Position numbers and translations under genes: made by a program
Assembly: GCF_014640335.1 (NCBI RefSeq)
Contig: NZ_BMGT01000004.1
Location: 390,839 to 454,838 of the forward strand
Direction: 5' to 3'
DNA from: Edaphobacter dinghuensis
Lineage (GTDB): Bacteria; Acidobacteriota; Terriglobia; Terriglobales; Acidobacteriaceae
DNA length: 64,000 bases
Notes under the pieces: model-generated
What the model was told of the DNA's origin: nothing
Database searches by the model: none
The model's input: the letters and a program-made list of their open reading frames with translations, nothing else
In this document: positions 54,186 to 62,916 of the stretch, piece by piece
Layout of the letters: every line of letters starts with the position of its first letter
Numbering within the stretch: position 1 is the stretch's first letter

Positions 54186-54788
54186 ATGCGCGTAATTGCA
54201 GGAACCTATCGCTCCCGTCAGCTTGCCGCTCCACGCGGGCTCGATACCCGTCCTACCAGCGACCGGTTGCGGGAGACATTGTTCAATATTCTTTCGCCAA
54301 GGCTCGAAGGCTGCCGCTTTGTCGATCTCTATGCCGGCACAGGCGCGGTCGGAATTGAGGCCCTGAGCCGTGGCGCGGCCCATGTATGGTTTGCCGAGAA
54401 CGCCGATCCTGCACTCGCCTCATTGCGTGCGAACCTCGCAGCCTTGAAGATCAACAGCGGCTATACGATTGAGCCACGCGGAGTCGGCGCTGTTTTACAG
54501 AAGCTAGCCAAACTTACCCAGCCCATCGATCTCGTCTTTCTCGATCCACCCTACGAGGCAGAGACGGAGTATGCAAACACGCTGAGCTTCTTAGGCAGCG
54601 CTCGTGGCCGCGAACTGCTTGCGCCCGATGCGCTGGTGATTGCAGAGCACAACAGAAAGATGAAGCTCGCCGCGCGCTACGGTGCACTCGAACACACACG
54701 GCTAGTGAAGCAGGGCGACGCAATGCTCAGTTTTTTTGGTCTTGTGGCGAAAGATAAAGAGGCTGCTGAAGAGTCCGTGAAAGCCTAG
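54186..54788 (+). CDS. rsmD: 16S rRNA (guanine-966-N2)-methyltransferase RsmD
   Basis: 200 aa. SAM-binding FVDLYAGTGAVGIEALSRGA and the catalytic LVFLDPPYEAE are present, after the typical RVIAGTYRSRQLAAPRGLDTRPTSDRLRETLFNIL opening. The ATG at 54186 is preceded by CGGGAG with little spacing, so initiation may be inefficient. It converges on the 54795 gene. Confidence 0.94.
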   Translation: MRVIAGTYRSRQLAAPRGLDTRPTSDRLRETLFNILSPRLEGCRFVDLYAGTGAVGIEALSRGAAHVWFAENADPALASLRANLAALKINSGYTIEPRGVGAVLQKLAKLTQPIDLVFLDPPYEAETEYANTLSFLGSARGRELLAPDALVIAEHNRKMKLAARYGALEHTRLVKQGDAMLSFFGLVAKDKEAAEESVKA

Positions 54789-54800
54789 GAAGCTTCACGG
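54775..54800. terminator. hairpin spanning the ends of rsmD and the 54795 gene
   Basis: CCGTGAA (54775-54781) and TTCACGG (54794-54800) pair, extended by GC/GC inside. It covers both stop codons. No T run on either side, so it is weak as a terminator. Confidence 0.35.
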
Positions 54801-55352
54801 AAAACCCCCACCCTGATGTTGCCCCGTCAGCAGATCGACAGAGAAAGCGACCTCTTTGTCGGTCATCAGGTTCCAGCCGAAACCAAGCAGCATATTGCCC
54901 TCGACAGCAGTAATGCGGAGGCCCTCCCAACTGAGCCTTGCCGTCTGCCACGCCAAACCGTGCTCTCCCCAGGCGACGACGTTGTGAAAGCCCACAAAGA
55001 GCAAAAGGTTCTGTTCAGCCAGCGAGCGAACCTCGACCACCGGCTTCAGCGCGATGTGGGTACTGCGTTCTGGACGCGTTGTATCGATGATGTAGGCATA
55101 GCCTCCGGCAACTGCGCAAAGCTCAACAGGATTGGGGCAGGCAAGAACGTCGGTGGGCATGCTGGAGTCCACAAAGCCGAGGGCGCAGGTAGCCAGAAAG
55201 GCCCCACCGGTAGCTGGGCGAACCATCAGTTGCAGCGCGCCGCGGGCGAGCGCCTCCTCTTCGCCTGCAATCTGCTGCGGATAGGTGAACTGGCGTGCAG
55301 GCGCGATCTTCGGCGGCTGCGCCAGCACCTCGGCGCTCCAGCTTGGTGTCAT
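54795..55352 (-). CDS. conserved hypothetical protein coupled to the cystathionine enzyme gene
   Basis: 185 aa, soluble, no signal peptide. The sequence has several beta-rich stretches (GAFLATCALGFVDSSMPTDVLACPNP, GGYAYIIDTT, NLLLFVGFHNVVAWGEHGLAW, GNMLLGFGWNLMTDKEVAFSVDLLTG) that look like repeated strands of a beta-propeller-like or sandwich protein. Its ATG overlaps the stop of the upstream cystathionine gene (ATGA), so the two are translationally coupled. No family recognised. Confidence 0.65.
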   Translation of the reverse strand: MTPSWSAEVLAQPPKIAPARQFTYPQQIAGEEEALARGALQLMVRPATGGAFLATCALGFVDSSMPTDVLACPNPVELCAVAGGYAYIIDTTRPERSTHIALKPVVEVRSLAEQNLLLFVGFHNVVAWGEHGLAWQTARLSWEGLRITAVEGNMLLGFGWNLMTDKEVAFSVDLLTGQHQGGGFP

Positions 55353-56470
55353 CGAATCGTATCCAGCGCCTGTGCCATGTCTTCGATCAGGTCTTCAATC
55401 GCCTCGCAGCCCGCACTCATCCGAATAAATCCCTCAGGAACAGTGTCGCCGCCCCAGCGAGCCCGTCGCTCAGCAGTGGTAACGACGCCGCCGAAGCTGG
55501 TGGCCTCGGTGATGAGCTTTGCGTGAGCCAGAAATCTCTCTGCAGCCGCGCGATCGTGCAGGGTAAAGCTGAGCACCGCTCCGAAGTAGCGCATCTGCTT
55601 CGCCGCGATGGCGTGGCCGGGATGAGTAGTTAGGCCGGGGTAGAGAACGCTCTCGACCTCTTTGCGCGTTGTCAGGAACTCCGCGATACGCTGGGCGTTC
55701 TCGCAGCTTCGCTCCAGCCGCAGAGGCAGTGTGGCGATGGAGCGCAACGCGAGCCACGCCTCCATCGGCCCGAGGATGCCGCCCGTAAGCGTGCGCCACT
55801 GGTCGATCTTCGCAAGCAGCTCGCGGTCACGCGTAGCTACATGGCCCAACAGGATATCACTGTGCCCCGTCATGGACTTGGCATCGGAGGCGACAGAAAA
55901 ATCTGCGCCGAGTGCAAGCGGACGCTGCCCCAACGCCGTGGCGGTGGTATTGTCCACGGCCACCAGGGTACCGGCACGATGCGCGGCTTCGCATAGCGCA
56001 GCGATGTCACAGACTTCCATGGTGGGGTTACTCGGGGTCTCGAGCCAAAGCAGCCTCGCCCCCTGAAGCAGCTCCGCCTGTGCGTTGCCGGCGCTAGGGG
56101 CAGAGCGCAGCTCGATGCCCATCTTGGTGAAGTACTCCTGCACCAGCACGCGTGCGGCGAAGTAAGCGTTCGAAGGCATCACCACAGCATCGCCTGGGCG
56201 CAGCACAGCTCCAAAGACCGAGGTGGCGGCAGCCATGCCCGAGGCGAAGACCAGCGCATTGGCGTTGTAGCCGGGGCCGGACTCCATTTCTGCGATAGCA
56301 TGCTCCAGCTCCGTCCACGTGGGGTTGTGCGAGCGGGCATAGCTGTAAGCCGCAGCCGCGGGATCGCCGGGGGTATGGTACGGAGCGGCAAAGACCGGGC
56401 CCGAGTGAAGCGGAGCTCCGGGAGTGGCCGGGGTCAGGCCGGAACGGATGATCTTGGTGGAGTCGCGCAT
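55349..56470 (-). CDS. PLP-dependent trans-sulfuration enzyme (cystathionine gamma-synthase/lyase type)
   Basis: 373 aa of the Cys/Met metabolism PLP family. Lys198 in SVASDAKSMTGHSDILLG is the PLP lysine; YSYARSHNPTWTELEHAIAEME, ALVFASGMAAATSVF, LETPSNPTMEVCDI and AVDNTTAT are the other landmarks. Members act as cystathionine gamma-synthase, gamma-lyase or beta-lyase; which one is not clear. It lies 30 bases after thiL and is coupled to the 54795 gene. Confidence 0.87.
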   Translation of the reverse strand: MRDSTKIIRSGLTPATPGAPLHSGPVFAAPYHTPGDPAAAAYSYARSHNPTWTELEHAIAEMESGPGYNANALVFASGMAAATSVFGAVLRPGDAVVMPSNAYFAARVLVQEYFTKMGIELRSAPSAGNAQAELLQGARLLWLETPSNPTMEVCDIAALCEAAHRAGTLVAVDNTTATALGQRPLALGADFSVASDAKSMTGHSDILLGHVATRDRELLAKIDQWRTLTGGILGPMEAWLALRSIATLPLRLERSCENAQRIAEFLTTRKEVESVLYPGLTTHPGHAIAAKQMRYFGAVLSFTLHDRAAAERFLAHAKLITEATSFGGVVTTAERRARWGGDTVPEGFIRMSAGCEAIEDLIEDMAQALDTIR

Positions 56471-56500
56471 AAGCTTATGGATGTTTTAGCGATGCGGAGC

Positions 56501-57505
56501 TTAGCGGCCGGAGAAGTGCTCCCATCCTTGTGGCTCAAGTGTAGCGCGGCTGCCGTCTGGCTCAAGCAGAGTGATCAGCGGGCGTGTGGCCTGTCTGTGC
56601 CTGAACTGCCCGATGCGGGTGATAGGAACGCCGCTGAGTTGTCGAGGCATTCTCACCGATGCCGGAGCCGCGAAGAGCAGCTCGTAGTCCTCGCCGCCGT
56701 GCAACGCGGCACTGAGGGCTGCTGCAGGAGATAGCTTGCTGGCAAGTGGATGAAGCGGAATGGCTGCCTGCTCAAGTTCGGCGGTGACGCCGGAGGACCG
56801 ACACAGATGGGCCAGATCGGTAGAGATGCCGTCACTGATGTCGATGCAGGCAGTCGCCAGCTTGCGTCGCAACAGCGCCTGGCCTACGCCGACACGAGGC
56901 TCAGGAAAGGTCTGGGGATGCTCTCCGGCCTTTGACCCCTTTGCTGGGTTGACGTTATGGGCGAGCATCGAGGAGAGCTCCGCCGCTGCTCCGCCGAGCG
57001 CTCCGGTGACGTAAAGCGCATCGCCGGGCTTGGCCCCGGACCTACGCAAAGCTCTGCCTCGAGGAGCGGTGCCGAGAAGAACAATGTCCGCGAGAATGGC
57101 GTCGGCGGGAGACTGAGCGGTGTCGCCGCCGGCAAGTGTAATGTCGTGCCGTCCGGCAAGAGATCGCAACCCTCTAAAAAATCGAGCGATCCATCCGCGC
57201 CCTTTGGCCGTCGTAACCAGATCGGCAGGCAGAGCAAGCGAAAGAAAGGCGGTCATGGGTGTCGCACCCATGGCGGCAAGGTCGCTGAGACCCCGGGCGA
57301 GGCAGCGATGGCCCACCGACTCAGGCGAGTGCAGGTCGCGGCGAAAGTGCCGGCCTTCGAGGGTAAAGTCTGTGGTAACAAGTACTTCGGTTCCTGCCGG
57401 AGGGCGCAGAATGGCGCAATCGTCCCCGATGCCCAGAGCAACAGCCCGGCTTCCAGCGGAGCCGAAGTCGCGACGAATTTGCTCGATCAGGGCTAACTCT
57501 CTCAT
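56501..57505 (-). CDS. thiL: thiamine-monophosphate kinase ThiL
   Basis: 334 aa. Conserved pieces: ALGIGDDCAIL with the metal-binding Asp pair, TTDFTLEGRHF, ARGLSDLAAMGATP, LAGGDTAQSP and ACIDISDGISTDLAHLCRSSG, and GGEDYELLF. It makes thiamine diphosphate from the monophosphate. No TPP riboswitch was recognised in the 253-base gap upstream. The next gene on the strand is the cystathionine enzyme. Confidence 0.94.
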   Translation of the reverse strand: MRELALIEQIRRDFGSAGSRAVALGIGDDCAILRPPAGTEVLVTTDFTLEGRHFRRDLHSPESVGHRCLARGLSDLAAMGATPMTAFLSLALPADLVTTAKGRGWIARFFRGLRSLAGRHDITLAGGDTAQSPADAILADIVLLGTAPRGRALRRSGAKPGDALYVTGALGGAAAELSSMLAHNVNPAKGSKAGEHPQTFPEPRVGVGQALLRRKLATACIDISDGISTDLAHLCRSSGVTAELEQAAIPLHPLASKLSPAAALSAALHGGEDYELLFAAPASVRMPRQLSGVPITRIGQFRHRQATRPLITLLEPDGSRATLEPQGWEHFSGR

Positions 57506-57658
57506 GGTCTTCTAAATACAGCCGAAAAGTTGTATGTCGATGGTATATTGTGTGGCAAAACCAAGTTGTGCGGTATCCGGTGGTTTGTTAAGCTGTAAAG
57601 GCGTCTAAGTCAAACTGCAATTTCTGAATGCCGATTAGTAAATCTCATTTGCCTGGTT

Positions 57659-57698
57659 GAATTCGTGAGCCGAATTCATTGAGCTGAATTTATGAGCA
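57659..57698. repeat. three short degenerate tandem repeats upstream of the M23 peptidase gene
   Basis: GAATTCGTGAGCC (57659-57671), GAATTCATTGAGCT (57672-57685) and GAATTTATGAGCA (57686-57698) are three head-to-tail copies of a 13-14-base unit in the 253-base gap between thiL and the M23 gene. Confidence 0.6.
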
Positions 57699-57758
57699 GT
57701 GAAGCTTTGTGAACGGCAGTTGTAGTGTGGTCAAATTCATCTGGGTCTGGATCGTCGA

Positions 57759-58787
57759 TTGAGCATTAAAAAGCGCTACTACATCATGTTCGTCAGCCGT
57801 GGCGAAGACGGAAGCCTGAACAAGGTTCCGGTGCCGCTGCACTACGCGTATATCTTCGTGGCGGCGGCTGTCATTGGCATGTTTACGATCACCGGGATGG
57901 CGGGATCGTACTCGCGGATGCTGATCAAGACGGCACGCTTCAACCAGCTTCGCCAGGACCACAACTCGCTGCAGAAAGACTATGCGCATCTCGAGAAGAC
58001 GGCGCACGACAAGGACGTCGAGGCGGCATCGCTCGGCTCGCTGGCAAGCGAGGTCTCGGCCCTCTACGGCCTGACCGCAAGCAAGCTGACATCCACCGGC
58101 AAGGTAGTGACAACGACAGGGCGCCATGGGAAGTCATCCGGCACCGAATCGGTTGCGACGACTCCGCTGACCGAGGCCAGCAACAGCCTTACTGACGAGT
58201 CGTACTACAAGTCGCTCCAGTCTTTTTATGCCCTGCGTAACTCCGCAATGAGCGGATCGGTGACACGTGCGTTGAGCGGAATCGGCGGTCCTGACTACAC
58301 CCCTTCAGGCAGCCTTGGTATGGACGACACCGGCAACCTGCAGATGGCCTCGTATGCTCCCTCGCTCTGGCCGGTCATGGGGCCGATTACAAGCAGCTTT
58401 GGTGAGCGTGAAGATCCGGTCAAGGGCAATGGCGAAGGCGAATTTCATAAGGGCCTCGACATCTCCGCACCCACCGGCACTCCGGTACACGCAACTGCCG
58501 ACGGCGTTGTAAAGCTGGTAGGTATGGTGAATGGCTATGGACGCGAGGTGATCATCGATCACGGCCACGGCGTCGAAACCTGCTATGCGCACCTCTCGGC
58601 CTTTGCCTCGATCGTCGGCCAGATCGTCATTCGCGGCCAGGTGATCGGGTATGTCGGCCACAGCGGCCGGGTCACCGGCTCCAATCTTCACTACGAGGTG
58701 AGGATTCGCAATACCCCGGTCAACCCCCACCGTTACATGCGAGTGACCATGGCAAATCTCGGCAGCGACGCGGCATCCGGCAGCTAG
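57759..58787 (+). CDS. M23 family metallopeptidase (peptidoglycan endopeptidase-like)
   Basis: 342 aa. Start TTG 57759 (SIKKRYYIMFVSRGEDG, the usual family opening); the ATG at 57786 is a shorter alternative. One transmembrane helix (about residues 28-50), a coiled-coil-like stretch (FNQLRQDHNSLQKDYAHLEKT), a Ser/Thr-rich linker and the M23 domain from about 205: FGEREDPVKG, FHKGLDISAPTGTPVHATADG with His and Asp ligands, ETCYAHLS and GSNLHYEVR with the second His. Anchored in the inner membrane with the peptidase in the periplasm. Terminator follows. Confidence 0.9.
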   Translation: MSIKKRYYIMFVSRGEDGSLNKVPVPLHYAYIFVAAAVIGMFTITGMAGSYSRMLIKTARFNQLRQDHNSLQKDYAHLEKTAHDKDVEAASLGSLASEVSALYGLTASKLTSTGKVVTTTGRHGKSSGTESVATTPLTEASNSLTDESYYKSLQSFYALRNSAMSGSVTRALSGIGGPDYTPSGSLGMDDTGNLQMASYAPSLWPVMGPITSSFGEREDPVKGNGEGEFHKGLDISAPTGTPVHATADGVVKLVGMVNGYGREVIIDHGHGVETCYAHLSAFASIVGQIVIRGQVIGYVGHSGRVTGSNLHYEVRIRNTPVNPHRYMRVTMANLGSDAASGS

Positions 58788-58816
58788 TAGCCAAGTTCAA
58801 CATCGGGAAACAGAAA

Positions 58817-58850
58817 CGGGCGAGGACTACGATCCTCGCCCGCTTTTCTT
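58817..58850 (+). terminator. rho-independent terminator after the M23 gene
   Basis: CGGGCGAGGA (58817-58826) and TCCTCGCCCG (58833-58842) form a perfect 10-bp stem with a 6-base loop, then CTTTTCTT. Confidence 0.85.
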
Positions 58851-58904
58851 CGCCGGGCAAATTTTCCTCTGTAAATCCCATGCTCTAACCCAATTGTCAA
58901 AACG

Positions 58905-59906
58905 TTATGGCTGAGGGCTGGCAGGTGCGGCAGTCAATTGCTTGAGCAGTTCAAGAGGGACGGTTCCGGTAAGGACGGTGCGGTCTTTGTGCTGCTCGAT
59001 CTTGAGCGATGCAATCATGGCGCGCAGCGAGGCGTCCGCAGGGACGCGTGGCTGGCCCTGCTGGATGGAGCGGAAGAGGTTGAGCAGCGTGTTCAGTGTC
59101 TCGGCGGAGCGGGCGGCCTCGGCGTCGGTGGGAGCAATCTGTTCGACGCGCAGATGCAGCGTGCCCACATAGCGCAGGCTGGCAACGAAGGTAGTGTCCT
59201 CAGGCAGAGGAAGCTGTAGTCCAAGCACAGAGATGTAGCCGCGCTCCGAGAACGGAAGGCCGATGTGTCCGATGGCCCACGCGCTCGACAGCAGAGGCAC
59301 ATCGCCGTACCGCGCTGAGAGCAGGGAAGAGCCGGAGAAGGGTGATGCCGCTGCGCGATGGCGGTCCAGGATCGAGTGGATCTGCTCGGTCGTTGGCATG
59401 TTGGAGGCGGCGATCGTGTCGTAGTCGAGCTGGGCGACGCGAAGCTGGCGCATCGTGTGCGTTTTATTGTCGAGATCGCCTACAGGAATCGTGAAGATCG
59501 TGTGGCCGTCGTAGGTCTCCTGCGAGGTGGCGATGGTCGCAAGATAGGTGGCAAACCGTTGGGCGTCGAAGCGGCCCTCGAATACCTCGGAGTAACCGAC
59601 CGGGCCATTCGGGCCATTGGGATCGTCCATGCGATGCAGCGCGAAGGCCGCGTCGTCGAGGTCGCGCTCAGGCACGATGCCGGTAGCGTCGATGAAGTGC
59701 TGATAGTCAGCGCTGCGCGTGACCGTCGTACGGTCAAAGTGCGTTGCCAGCCGTAGAGGCTTGAGGTTGAAGTAGACGATGGCATCGGACTCCGGCAGCA
59801 GGCGCGCAGCCTCAGGCGGAGCGGCCTTGCGCAGGAAGATGGCGACGGCCAGCGCGGCTACAAGCGCGAGCGCGATAAGAAGCGAGTAGCGGGTCGATTT
59901 GCGCAT
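58905..59906 (-). CDS. membrane-anchored hypothetical protein
   Basis: 333 aa with a single N-terminal hydrophobic helix (about residues 8-26) after MRKSTRY, then a large soluble domain. Text such as AIVYFNLKPLRLATHFDRTTVTRS, GPVGYSEVFEGRFDAQRFATYLATIATSQETYDGHTIFTIP and EDTTFVASLRYVGTLHLRVEQI reads as an alternating alpha/beta fold, resembling the DUF3352-type substrate-exposed domains, but I cannot assign a family. It ends the strand opposite the M23 gene and is divergent from the DyP gene. Confidence 0.68.
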   Translation of the reverse strand: MRKSTRYSLLIALALVAALAVAIFLRKAAPPEAARLLPESDAIVYFNLKPLRLATHFDRTTVTRSADYQHFIDATGIVPERDLDDAAFALHRMDDPNGPNGPVGYSEVFEGRFDAQRFATYLATIATSQETYDGHTIFTIPVGDLDNKTHTMRQLRVAQLDYDTIAASNMPTTEQIHSILDRHRAAASPFSGSSLLSARYGDVPLLSSAWAIGHIGLPFSERGYISVLGLQLPLPEDTTFVASLRYVGTLHLRVEQIAPTDAEAARSAETLNTLLNLFRSIQQGQPRVPADASLRAMIASLKIEQHKDRTVLTGTVPLELLKQLTAAPASPQP

Positions 59907-60035
59907 CCACTCTGTTTCTACTCTGTCCCCGAGCTTACGGCAATGTCTTCAGTTACTTTAGGGTGCCGGACGATGCAGAAACGGCTGCTGAACCCTGATG
60001 CGGTTCTCGTCTATATCCCTGAATTGCCGCCCAAA

Positions 60036-60041
60036 TATAAT
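60036..60041 (+). promoter_or_regulatory. candidate -10 box for a leaderless DyP transcript
   Basis: A perfect TATAAT lies with its last base 7 before the DyP ATG at 60048, so transcription would start at or next to the start codon. No Shine-Dalgarno is seen upstream of that ATG. No convincing -35 was found. Confidence 0.4.
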
Positions 60042-60047
60042 GCCCGA

Positions 60048-60932
60048 ATGAACACCCCACAGGCAGGAATCTTCGCTCTCGGAACAGCATCGCATATTTA
60101 TCTGGAATTCGACGCCCTCGATCAACGCCACGAAGAAAAACTGGCCGCTGCAATATGCGCCTTGCGTGAGCCGAGAACCACCATCGGCGGAGTCAACCTC
60201 GTGGCAGGCTTCAGGCCTGAGCTGTGGCGCAAAGTCGCTCCCGACCATAGTCCTGCAGGAGTATATGGATTCAATGCGCCCATTGAAGGAATAGAAAGCT
60301 TCACCATGCCTGCCACCCAGCGCGACGCTGTCCTGTGGCTCTCAGGAAGCGCGCACGACGTATTGTTCGACTCGGCGCATGCAGCCATCGCTGCTGTAAA
60401 AGACCTGGCCACCGTTGGCGAAGAAACCTCAAGCTGGGCGTACCGGCACGATCGCGATTTGACCGGCTTCATCGACGGCTCGGAGAACCCAAGCCTCATC
60501 GATGCTCCCGACGCGGCGATCATCCCTGCGGGAACTCCTGGCGAATCCGGCACCGTCCTCTTATTGCAAAAGTGGAAGCACGACACCACCGCCTGGGAGT
60601 CGCTCTCAGTCAGTCAGCAGGAGCGCGTGATGGGGCGGACAAAGCCTGACAGCATCGAGTTCGAAGACAAGGCCGTGGACGCGCATATTGTGCGTACCGA
60701 TCAGGACCAGTTCGGCAAGATCTTCCGCCGCAACATGCCCTACGGAACAGTCATCGATCACGGAACGATGTTCGTCGGATTCAGTGCCGACCAGAGCCGC
60801 CTCTCGACGATGCTTGAGAGCATGGCGGGCCTGCGCAACGGAGTTCGCGATGCGCTTACACGCTACACCACGCCGATCAGCGGAGCCTACTACTTCGTTC
60901 CTTCCACCGAGGGCTTGCGTCAGCCGAAATAA
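60048..60932 (+). CDS. DyP-type heme peroxidase
   Basis: 294 aa from ATG 60048 (NTPQAGIFALGTASHIYLEFD). The DyP motif GFIDGSEN sits at 140-147 with the catalytic Asp143; proximal heme His is probably His213 in VDAHIVRTDQD; GIESFTMPATQRD and VLWLSGSAHDVLF, SRLSTMLESMAGL follow the family. No export signal and no encapsulin-targeting tail is seen at the C-terminus (ends GLRQPK), so a free cytoplasmic enzyme. In-frame starts upstream (59973, 59943) lack family sequence. It converges on the TIGR03435 gene. Confidence 0.9.
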   Translation: MNTPQAGIFALGTASHIYLEFDALDQRHEEKLAAAICALREPRTTIGGVNLVAGFRPELWRKVAPDHSPAGVYGFNAPIEGIESFTMPATQRDAVLWLSGSAHDVLFDSAHAAIAAVKDLATVGEETSSWAYRHDRDLTGFIDGSENPSLIDAPDAAIIPAGTPGESGTVLLLQKWKHDTTAWESLSVSQQERVMGRTKPDSIEFEDKAVDAHIVRTDQDQFGKIFRRNMPYGTVIDHGTMFVGFSADQSRLSTMLESMAGLRNGVRDALTRYTTPISGAYYFVPSTEGLRQPK

Positions 60933-60941
60933 TTGCCTGCG

Positions 60942-61757
60942 CTAGTTGGCTGAAGGACGTTCGATCTGATCAATGACGAGAGTTTCAACCGTGCCTTTGG
61001 CGGGTTGCAACTTCAGCCCAAGCTGATCCTTCAGAACAGTAAAGAGCGATGGATAAAGTGAGTCGGCAGTCTCCTCGGGCGACCATTCGATCTCGAAATC
61101 GAAGTCGCCCGTTAGGCCAGTGTGGTCCTCGACGGGGCGGCCAGCCTGGCGGCGAAGGCCAGCAGCAACGTCAGCCATGGACATCTTCGAAATCTTCATC
61201 TCAGACCTTGCGCCGTTGGAGTTGTTGCTCATATTGGCCTGCGAATCAGGCCCACTTGGCTTGAGGGCCGGGCCGAGCTTTCCAGGCTTATTGAGCTCAA
61301 GCCAGTAGACTGATCCTTCCTTTTGCTCGCGATGAAATTTGAATCCGAAGCGCTCTTCCAGTAACGAGAGAATGAGTTGCTGAAACTGCTCCGGGGTCTT
61401 GACCTCAGCGTGATCGGCAATTGTAGCGTTGATGTCGAAGAGCTCGTTGTCGATCCAGCCGGGTGCACCCGACATACGGTTATCGTCGAGACCAGAGGCG
61501 ATCCGGATCAACGTGCGAACCGTGGTAGCCGTGGCGACAAAACGCCCGCCGGGAAGAATACGGCGGTTGGAAGGCTCATCGCCGGCGAACTTGTGTGGTC
61601 GAATCGAGGCAACCTCGAATCGGAGAGGCGGCTGCGCGGCAGTCGACGATTGCGATTGAGCAGCCAGATGCAGTGGCGCAAAGGCGAGCGGCAGCAGCAT
61701 GGCGAGGCAATAACCGAAATGGCCGATACGCAGAGACTTTGTCCGCAGCGTTGTCAT
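60942..61757 (-). CDS. TIGR03435 family secreted protein
   Basis: 271 aa from ATG 61757; the frame is open to 61868. Signal peptide SLRIGHFGYCLAMLLPLAFAPLHLAAQ. The mature part opens with FEVASIRPHKFAG, followed by RRILPGGRFVATATTVRTLIRIASGL, DNELFDINATI, EQFQQLILSLLEERFGFKFHRE, LELNKPGKLGPALKPS, DHTGLTGDFDFEIEWSPEE and LKDQLGLKLQPAKGTVETLVIDQIERPS. This arrangement is that of the family TIGR03435, common and often multi-copy in soil acidobacteria. Its function is unknown; periplasmic. Confidence 0.88.
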   Translation of the reverse strand: MTTLRTKSLRIGHFGYCLAMLLPLAFAPLHLAAQSQSSTAAQPPLRFEVASIRPHKFAGDEPSNRRILPGGRFVATATTVRTLIRIASGLDDNRMSGAPGWIDNELFDINATIADHAEVKTPEQFQQLILSLLEERFGFKFHREQKEGSVYWLELNKPGKLGPALKPSGPDSQANMSNNSNGARSEMKISKMSMADVAAGLRRQAGRPVEDHTGLTGDFDFEIEWSPEETADSLYPSLFTVLKDQLGLKLQPAKGTVETLVIDQIERPSAN

Positions 61758-61897
61758 TATGTTTTTTCTTACGGGCATCCGCCGCAAAAGTTCCGCAATG
61801 CATCTGCGAAGCAAAACCCCAAGATGATTCAGGATGAGAAAATGAAGAATATCGCCATGAAATTGCAAAGCATCTGTGCAGAGAGAGGCAGTAGATT

Positions 61898-62500
61898 TTG
61901 AAGCTGAAATTACCCGAAGGAAACTTCAAAGCGTATTTGTTCGATTGCGATGGCACCATCGCAGACTCCATGCCGCTTCATTACGTCGCCTGGCGCAACG
62001 TGCTCGGCCAGTGGGGCTGTGAGTTCGATGAGGAGATCTTCTACGCCTGGGGAGGTATGCCGGTGTCGGAGATTATCTCCACGCTCAACCAGCGGCATGG
62101 GCTCGCGATGCCGGTCGAAGAGGTGGCAAAGCGCAAGGAAGAGGCTTACTATGCCGCTCTTCCGCACCTCAGGGCTGTACCCGAGGTGCTCGAACACATC
62201 GAAGATCAGTTTGGGCAAATCCCCTTTGCCGTCGTCTCGGGGAGTACCCGCGACTCCGTGGTCGCGTCGCTTGAATCGCTGAAGATTCTCGACCGGTTCG
62301 ACACGCTGGTCTGTGCCGGAGACTACGCGAAGAGTAAGCCCGATCCCGAGCCATTTTTGATGGCTGCGCAGAGGCTCGGCGTCGCACCCGAGTCATGCCT
62401 CGTCTTCGAAGACACGGAGATGGGCATACAAGCCGCAACGGCAGCCGGAATGGCCTCGGTAAAGGTGCCTCCGCCATGGGAGCGGGTTTCGATTGCATGA
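61898..62500 (+). CDS. HAD family phosphatase, beta-phosphoglucomutase-like
   Basis: 200 aa from a TTG at 61898 with AGAGG ten bases upstream. HAD motif I is YLFDCDGTIADSMPLHYVAWRN; motif II is VVSGSTRDSV; motifs III and IV lie in CAGDYAKSKPDPEPFLMAAQRLGVAPESCLVFEDTEMGIQAA. The cap after motif I is a helical C1 type of the beta-phosphoglucomutase group. Substrate unknown; possibly sugar phosphate. It is the last protein gene before the tRNA cluster. Confidence 0.88.
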   Translation: MKLKLPEGNFKAYLFDCDGTIADSMPLHYVAWRNVLGQWGCEFDEEIFYAWGGMPVSEIISTLNQRHGLAMPVEEVAKRKEEAYYAALPHLRAVPEVLEHIEDQFGQIPFAVVSGSTRDSVVASLESLKILDRFDTLVCAGDYAKSKPDPEPFLMAAQRLGVAPESCLVFEDTEMGIQAATAAGMASVKVPPPWERVSIA

Positions 62501-62523
62501 ACGGTTTTCAAGAGGCAGCCACG

Positions 62524-62552
62524 TTGCGACAGCGCTCCTGCTATGCTAAAGT
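62524..62552 (+). promoter_or_regulatory. candidate promoter of the tRNA-tuf cluster
   Basis: TTGCGA (62524-62529), a 17-base spacer, then TAAAGT (62547-62552), about 95 bases before the first tRNA. Both boxes match the consensus 4 of 6. Only a candidate. Confidence 0.3.
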
Positions 62553-62646
62553 TACGACTGCGGCGCACTCTGCGCAGGCACTGCTGCGCGTTCCGCGGTG
62601 GAGCTTACAGGGGGCTGATTGACAGAGGTAAAACAGGGCTGTTTGG

Positions 62647-62722
62647 GCTGGCGTAGCTCAGCTGGTAGAGCATCTGATTTGTAATCAGAGGGTCGGGGGT
62701 TCAAGTCCCTTCGCCAGCTCCA
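62647..62722 (+). tRNA. tRNA-Thr (anticodon TGT)
   Basis: 76 bases including an encoded CCA. Acceptor GCTGGCG/CGCCAGC pairs fully; anticodon stem CTGAT/ATCAG with loop holding TGT; TTC loop and GGGGGTTCAAGTCCC T arm. Reads ACA codons. Confidence 0.97.
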
Positions 62723-62916
62723 GTTTCAGGCAGCAGTGAGATGTAGCAGCGGTAGAAAGACGGATTTGGTTGTACTGCTTGCCGTTCTGGTCATGCAGGC
62801 CTCCTCAGACTTCTTCAAGGTTGAATCACCCGCTCGATTCGCGGAACGCGGTCGTTCGACGGGGCTTGATGGGTTGAGATCAGGGTTGTGTGTTGCAGAG
62901 AGGTTTCGCAGGATGT

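Noticed and set aside
57506..57758. Possible TPP riboswitch upstream of thiL
   Set aside because: I looked for the CTGAGA and ACCTGAT...GGATAATGCC core elements on the minus strand and did not find them.
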